A stretch of 64,000 nucleotides of DNA from Ctenosaura bakeri. Lineage: Eukaryota > Chordata > Lepidosauria > Squamata > Iguanidae. The notes beneath the pieces were generated by a model. It was given only the letters and a program-made list of their open reading frames with translations, was not told the origin of the DNA and ran no database searches. Each line of letters starts with the position of its first letter. The first letter of the stretch is position 1. This document shows positions 59,980 to 64,000 of the stretch, piece by piece. Both the position numbers and the translations under genes were made by a program. The stretch lies in contig CAOLHI010002505.1 in assembly GCA_948474755.1 (NCBI GenBank), positions 62,001-126,000 of the forward strand, given 5' to 3'.

Positions 59980-60675
59980 CTAAGATGGCCACTTCACTGT
60001 CCTAAATATAGGGTGTTGCATAGCATTCCAGATATTGATGGACTGTAACTCCCAGCATTTCCTACCATTGCCTAGAGCTACTGAGAGTTGCTGTCCAATA
60101 ACATCTACAGCAGCGCTTCTCCAGTGGTCTGATGTGCAAGACTGGCAATTTTTTCCCCAATGTGTTTGAGATCAGCACTAAAGTTGTGCCCATCAGGTAC
60201 AATTGTTTATTTCCTGAAAACTTGGCAGTGAATGGCTTAGGGACTGGAACTGGTCCTGGGATCACCACGAGTAACACTGAACCACAGGACTGCTTGCTTC
60301 CTACTGCTAATGTCAGGACTCAAGGAACCACAGTCTCAAAACTTCTTAACAAAGCAGATTTTATTGGAACTGTAGTACACTCTGCAGACTTTAGAGCTCA
60401 GATGAGAAGAGAAGAGAACAAGCCATTAAGATCCCAGACCCACACCTGCATTCTTCTCAGTTATGCTGAGTTATGCTATGTTATGCTGTTATCTCCCTGT
60501 AGATGTTTTCTCAGCCTTGGTAACAGCCTAGCATGTATCTGATTCTCTCTAATCAACTACTCTAATTCCCATACAAATGCCGGGCACTACTGCCTGCCCA
60601 ACACCTAGCCTAATGGTAATCCTGACATTACCTATGAAAAAACAAATTGTATATTTTTTGAGTATTTTTTGAGTA
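59980..60675. other. No feature recognised
   Basis: Single-copy-looking; a 136-codon open stretch at 60132-60542 has no recognisable domain and is probably chance. Confidence 0.45.
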
Positions 60676-60770
60676 TATTTGTTGGGGGCAATTAGCTAAA
60701 ATACATTGTAAACCGCTTAGATAACACTCAGTTGATAAGCGGTATAGAAATAAATGCTATTGCTATATTT
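60676..60770 (+). mobile_element. Tail of the second SINE family
   Basis: GTTGGGGGCAATTAGCT, TTGTAAACCGCTTAGATAAC and GATAAGCGGTATAGAAATAA match the minus strand of 42291-42400. Confidence 0.72.
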
Positions 60771-60794
60771 TTTTTTTAATTTATTTCGCTGTAT

Positions 60795-61395
60795 TCTAAA
60801 CCACCTTTCTCCCCAAAATGGGACCCAATGCAGATTCCAACAATAAATGTACTTTAAAAAACATTAGAAAACATTAAATACATTGAAAACATTAAAAACA
60901 ATTAAAAACATCAAATGAATATAAAATCATAAAAACACTTAATAGGATATTCTAGTACAACAATTATTAAATAAAGCTGCCTAGCTTACTAAGCCTGTTT
61001 AAAGAGAAAAGTTTTTGCCTGTCAGTGAAATGAGAGCAGGGATGGGTCCCACCTAGCCTCCTTGGAACTGCTCTCCACAGGGCGGGAGTAGCCACTGAGA
61101 AGGCACTCTCCCGTGTCCTCCGGCAAGCCTGGGATGGTGGTGGGACAGAGAGAAAGCTTTCCCCAGCAGATCTAATAGTTCTAACTGGCTTGTATAGGGA
61201 GAAAGACAGTCTTTCAAATAGCCTGGACCTAAGCCGTTTAGGGCTTTATAGGTCATAACCAGCACTTTGAATTGTGCCCGGAAATGAACAGGTAGCCAGT
61301 GGAGCTGTTTTAGCAAGGGAGTTATATGCTTCCTATGACTGCCCCGGTCAGCATTCTAGCTGCCACATTTTGAACCTGCTGAACATTCTGAACAG
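60795..61395 (-). mobile_element. L2-clade LINE 3' end
   Basis: Minus-strand QLHWLPVHFRAQFKVLVMTY and KALNGLGPGYLKDCLSPY, the diagnostic L2 RT C-terminal block, with a VQNVAARML-type motif upstream (about 61370) and an A-rich 3' tail at 60840-60960 of this strand's downstream side. Confidence 0.8.
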
Positions 61396-61751
61396 TTTAC
61401 AAAGGCAGCAGTTCTTGTTCTTCTGGCAGAGTTAAGAGGCTATTTCCCCTTGTTTCTACAGTCCTAAGGCAACAGGCAATTGTAGCAAAGCTATTTCTGG
61501 ATGACAGAGTTTCTTCTTGGGGGCTAGTGTTTTCCTCGGAGAGAGGAGGCCTCCAGCTGTCCTACATTTGGCAAGGATGGTCCCAATTAATCCACTGTGT
61601 TCTCACTTTTTCATCTGTGTTCAAAATGTCCCAATTTTTTTGTCATCCTCCTACTTTCCTCATTTGTCCTGGCTTACTTCAGTTGCTGTAAACTGAGATT
61701 AAAGTGCAATAGTAGTTTGTACACAATTAATTCAGCGAGAGAGAGGAGAGA
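61396..61751. other. No feature recognised
   Basis: Nothing identified. Confidence 0.45.
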
Positions 61752-61756
61752 TGGAG

Positions 61757-61935
61757 GTCATTTCTGCACTAGACTGTTATAATGCTATTATTCCACTTTC
61801 AACATCCTATGGAATTCTGGGGTTTGCAGTTTAGGGAGGGGCTTTTGAGGCTCCTCCCTAAACTGCAAACCCCAGGATTCCATAGAATGTTGAAAGTGGA
61901 ATAATATCACTATAACAGTCTAGTGCAGAAATGGC
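61757..61935. mobile_element. Palindromic MITE, copy F (near-perfect hairpin)
   Basis: 179 bp whose two halves are almost exact reverse complements: GGGGTTTGCAGTTTAGGGAG near the centre pairs with CTCCCTAAACTGCAAACCCC. Flanks TGGAG (61752-61756) and AGGAG (61936-61940) match at four of five. Confidence 0.88.
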
Positions 61936-61940
61936 AGGAG

Positions 61941-62725
61941 TCTTAACATTTGTGGAGCAAACTGCTGGCAGCTTCTCCTAGCTTGTGTATTCTACCTCAT
62001 TAATAACTTCTGCTATCTTGACTATTCTCTGATGTTGCTTGGCCCCATGTGTCCCGGTTTTCATCTGTGAAATGTTGGAGGGTATGAAGATGCAGAATGT
62101 GTTCCCATTTATTTCATGTATATTTTGCCCAGGCAACTAGATGGGCCCAGGCAACTAGATTTCAACTCCCACTCACCGCACATCCAAAATAAGAGCCACT
62201 TATTGTATGACACAGGGGAACAAGTAATGGTAATTGGCAGTTTTCAATAGAATCATTTTTCCTCTTTGGGAAAGCATTATATAGAAAACTAAATCCTATA
62301 ATTGCAGCGCTTAGTTACACCACTTAAACTGAGCGATGTAGTCCCCGAAAGTCAAGGAATGCTGATTTAAGGGTCTTGAAACCACCTCCCTACAGGGAAT
62401 GGCTGCTGTTCTTTCAATGACCTGGTTTTCCTTGCTTTTAAAGAGAAGCTGCATTATAAAAATGCTATAAAATTGATGCAAAGTTCATGGCCAACATTAC
62501 CTTTCCTTAATTCTCCATCAACAGCCAGCATATTTTAACCAAGCCAGGGTTATTTGGAAGTGATGATTAATACCTGCAATTAAAGGTGAACCTGAGAACA
62601 TTCAATTAGAAAGCAACAGTAAATAAATAAAGAGGCAGGAAATGAAAAGTGTGTACTACTGAAGAAGCTGATTATACTCTGTCTGTTTGAAGCATAAGGA
62701 ACATGGAGCAAGACTGCTTCTCAAA
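61941..62725. other. No gene; repeat-free AT-rich stretch
   Basis: The part 62440-62640 lacks obvious repeats and is rich in ATTA-type words. Nothing definite. Confidence 0.4.
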
Positions 62726-62729
62726 ACAT

Positions 62730-63450
62730 TATGTTGTATGTTGTTGATTGTCTTCAAGTATTTATGACTCATCATAAACCTAAGGTGAGCTTATCATGGG
62801 GTTTTTTTGGCAAGTTTTCTTCAGAGGGGTTGCCCATGCCTTCATTTGAGGCTGAGAGAGTATGACTTGCACAAGGTCACCCAGTGGGTTTCTATGCCTG
62901 AATGGGGATTTAAACCTTAATCTCCCAGTGTCATAGGTCCTTTTCACACGCGGAGGGAGAAACGGGGTAAAACGCTCGGAAACGGAGCTTACCAGCAGCC
63001 AGGTAAGTCCGTCGCCACACAGAGCAGCGCAAGTTCACTGCTCCACACTCCTTGGTGTTCTGCGGCGTCCAAAATGGCGGCTTACGACTGGCGGAGGCTC
63101 TCCACCAACCGGAGAAGCTTGCCAGCCGGAAGCCCGCCCCCGGCAGATATGCAGGCACGCACTTGCACATGCCTGCAAATCTACATCGGGCGCTGCGACG
63201 GGGCTGCACGGAGCTGTACGCTCCATGCTTTTTAAAAACCTCCTCGAAAGTGTTTTTTAAAAAACACGCGGCACCACCACTTCCGGTCACTTCTGCGCGG
63301 ATTGGGGTGTGGAACGATGCTAAAGTAGTCTGCCCCAATCCACTCCACGGTGTAGACGACCTCCGTCAGAGGTCGCTCTACACCGTTTTATTACCCCCGT
63401 GTGGAAAGGGCCTTAGTCAGACATTCAAACCACTACATCACACTTCCATA
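62730..63450 (-). mobile_element. tRNA-derived SINE split by the 475-bp DNA element
   Basis: SINE body at 62735-62936 (TATCATGGGG, GACTTGCACAAGGTCACCCA) and head at 63412-63450 (TAGTCAGACATTCAAACCAC, TACATCACAC). The two parts are contiguous once the DNA element is removed. Confidence 0.85.
62937..63411 (-). mobile_element. 475-bp CpG-rich DNA transposon, copy 2
   Basis: Ends GTCCTTTTCACACG and CGTGTGGAAAGGGC, flanked by CATAG (62932-62936) and CTTAG (63412-63416). It contains AAAATGGCGGC (63071-63081), a YY1 consensus also present in copy 1. Its insertion in a SINE shows the exact ends. Confidence 0.88.
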
Positions 63451-63539
63451 TGGGATCTGTATCCTGCCTTTCTTCTACGAATGAAATTCAAGATGTCTGG
63501 CAATAAAATTGTATAAAATAGAGGGAAAAATACAACCTA

Positions 63540-63790
63540 AGAACACATGAGAAATTTAGGCCTAGTCCCATTAAGGGCCTCTTTTGCAGCAAGTGAAAGA
63601 AAAACTTTTCTACTTAGCCAAAGGCCTAAGTAGGAAGATCTTTGCTTTCTGTCATGAAGGCAGCAGCGAGGGAAGCAACCTGACCTTTGTGAGTAGGTAG
63701 CTCCACAACCTGGGTGTGGCCCCAAAAAAGCCTCTTTCTATGTCAACACTAAACATGCTTCAGCATATGATAAGACTGAAAAGATGGCCT
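63540..63790 (-). mobile_element. Possible LINE 3' remnant
   Basis: GTAGGTAGCTCCACAACCTG and nearby words weakly resemble the reversed L2 3' region at 61040-61110. Tentative. Confidence 0.3.
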
Positions 63791-64000
63791 TAAAGATTTC
63801 AATGCCAAGCAGGCTTGAGTAAGAAAATATGTCCCTTTAGAATGCATATAAGTTTCTGCATACTATTCTTACATAAAGAAGAATCATTGCCAAGGGGAAC
63901 GGTTCTCATTTTTTCTCCTGAGAGGCCAGTTTTCTGTGTGTTAGAGAAATTTATTTGTCCAGTTAATGGCCAAGCTAAAAATGCTCCTATATCTTATAAC

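Overview
The window is vertebrate nuclear DNA, most likely from a non-avian reptile and probably a squamate. The basis is a young CR1 LINE with both ORFs almost intact, abundant L2-clade LINE remnants, tRNA-derived SINEs, CpG-rich non-autonomous DNA transposons and an env-less endogenous retrovirus (ERV). No host protein-coding exon could be recognised. All long reading frames belong to retroelements, and the rest reads as AT-rich intergenic or intronic sequence.

Layout. 1-447: the end of a plus-strand LTR cut by the window edge. 1239-11528: a complete minus-strand ERV with two LTRs, a 5-bp target duplication, a tRNA-Ala primer-binding site and a broken gag-pro-pol. 13152-13332: first of six palindromic MITEs. 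15534-15990: a 28/29-bp minisatellite abutting the 5' end of a near full-length CR1 (to about 20189; ORF1 intact, ORF2 broken by one small deletion), followed by an L2 3' end. 22301-22775 and 62937-63411: two opposite-strand copies of a 475-bp CpG-rich DNA element. About 28850-32120: one old CR1 that has received a MITE, a solo LTR, an LTR-like segment, a SINE and a second solo LTR. 42.3-48.8 kb: a repeat cluster with five CR1 fragments, including a young minus-strand copy head to head with an older plus-strand copy. 52.3-57.4 kb: DNA-element and L2 remnants. 57719-58549: an LTR-like element carrying a retroposed, nearly intact 5S rRNA copy. 59.8-63.8 kb: more MITEs, SINEs and L2.

The genes present are retroelement genes: gag, protease, reverse transcriptase (RT), RNase H and integrase of the ERV, and ORF1 esterase plus ORF2 endonuclease/RT of CR1. 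The notable observations are the 5S retrocopy landing at the TATA-like site of an LTR, the ERV with a tRNA-Ala primer site and a repeated 12-mer in its leader, a LINE whose 5' end is preceded by tandem repeats, and a nested insertion series that reveals target sites. Family assignments rest on motifs read by eye; no database search was possible.
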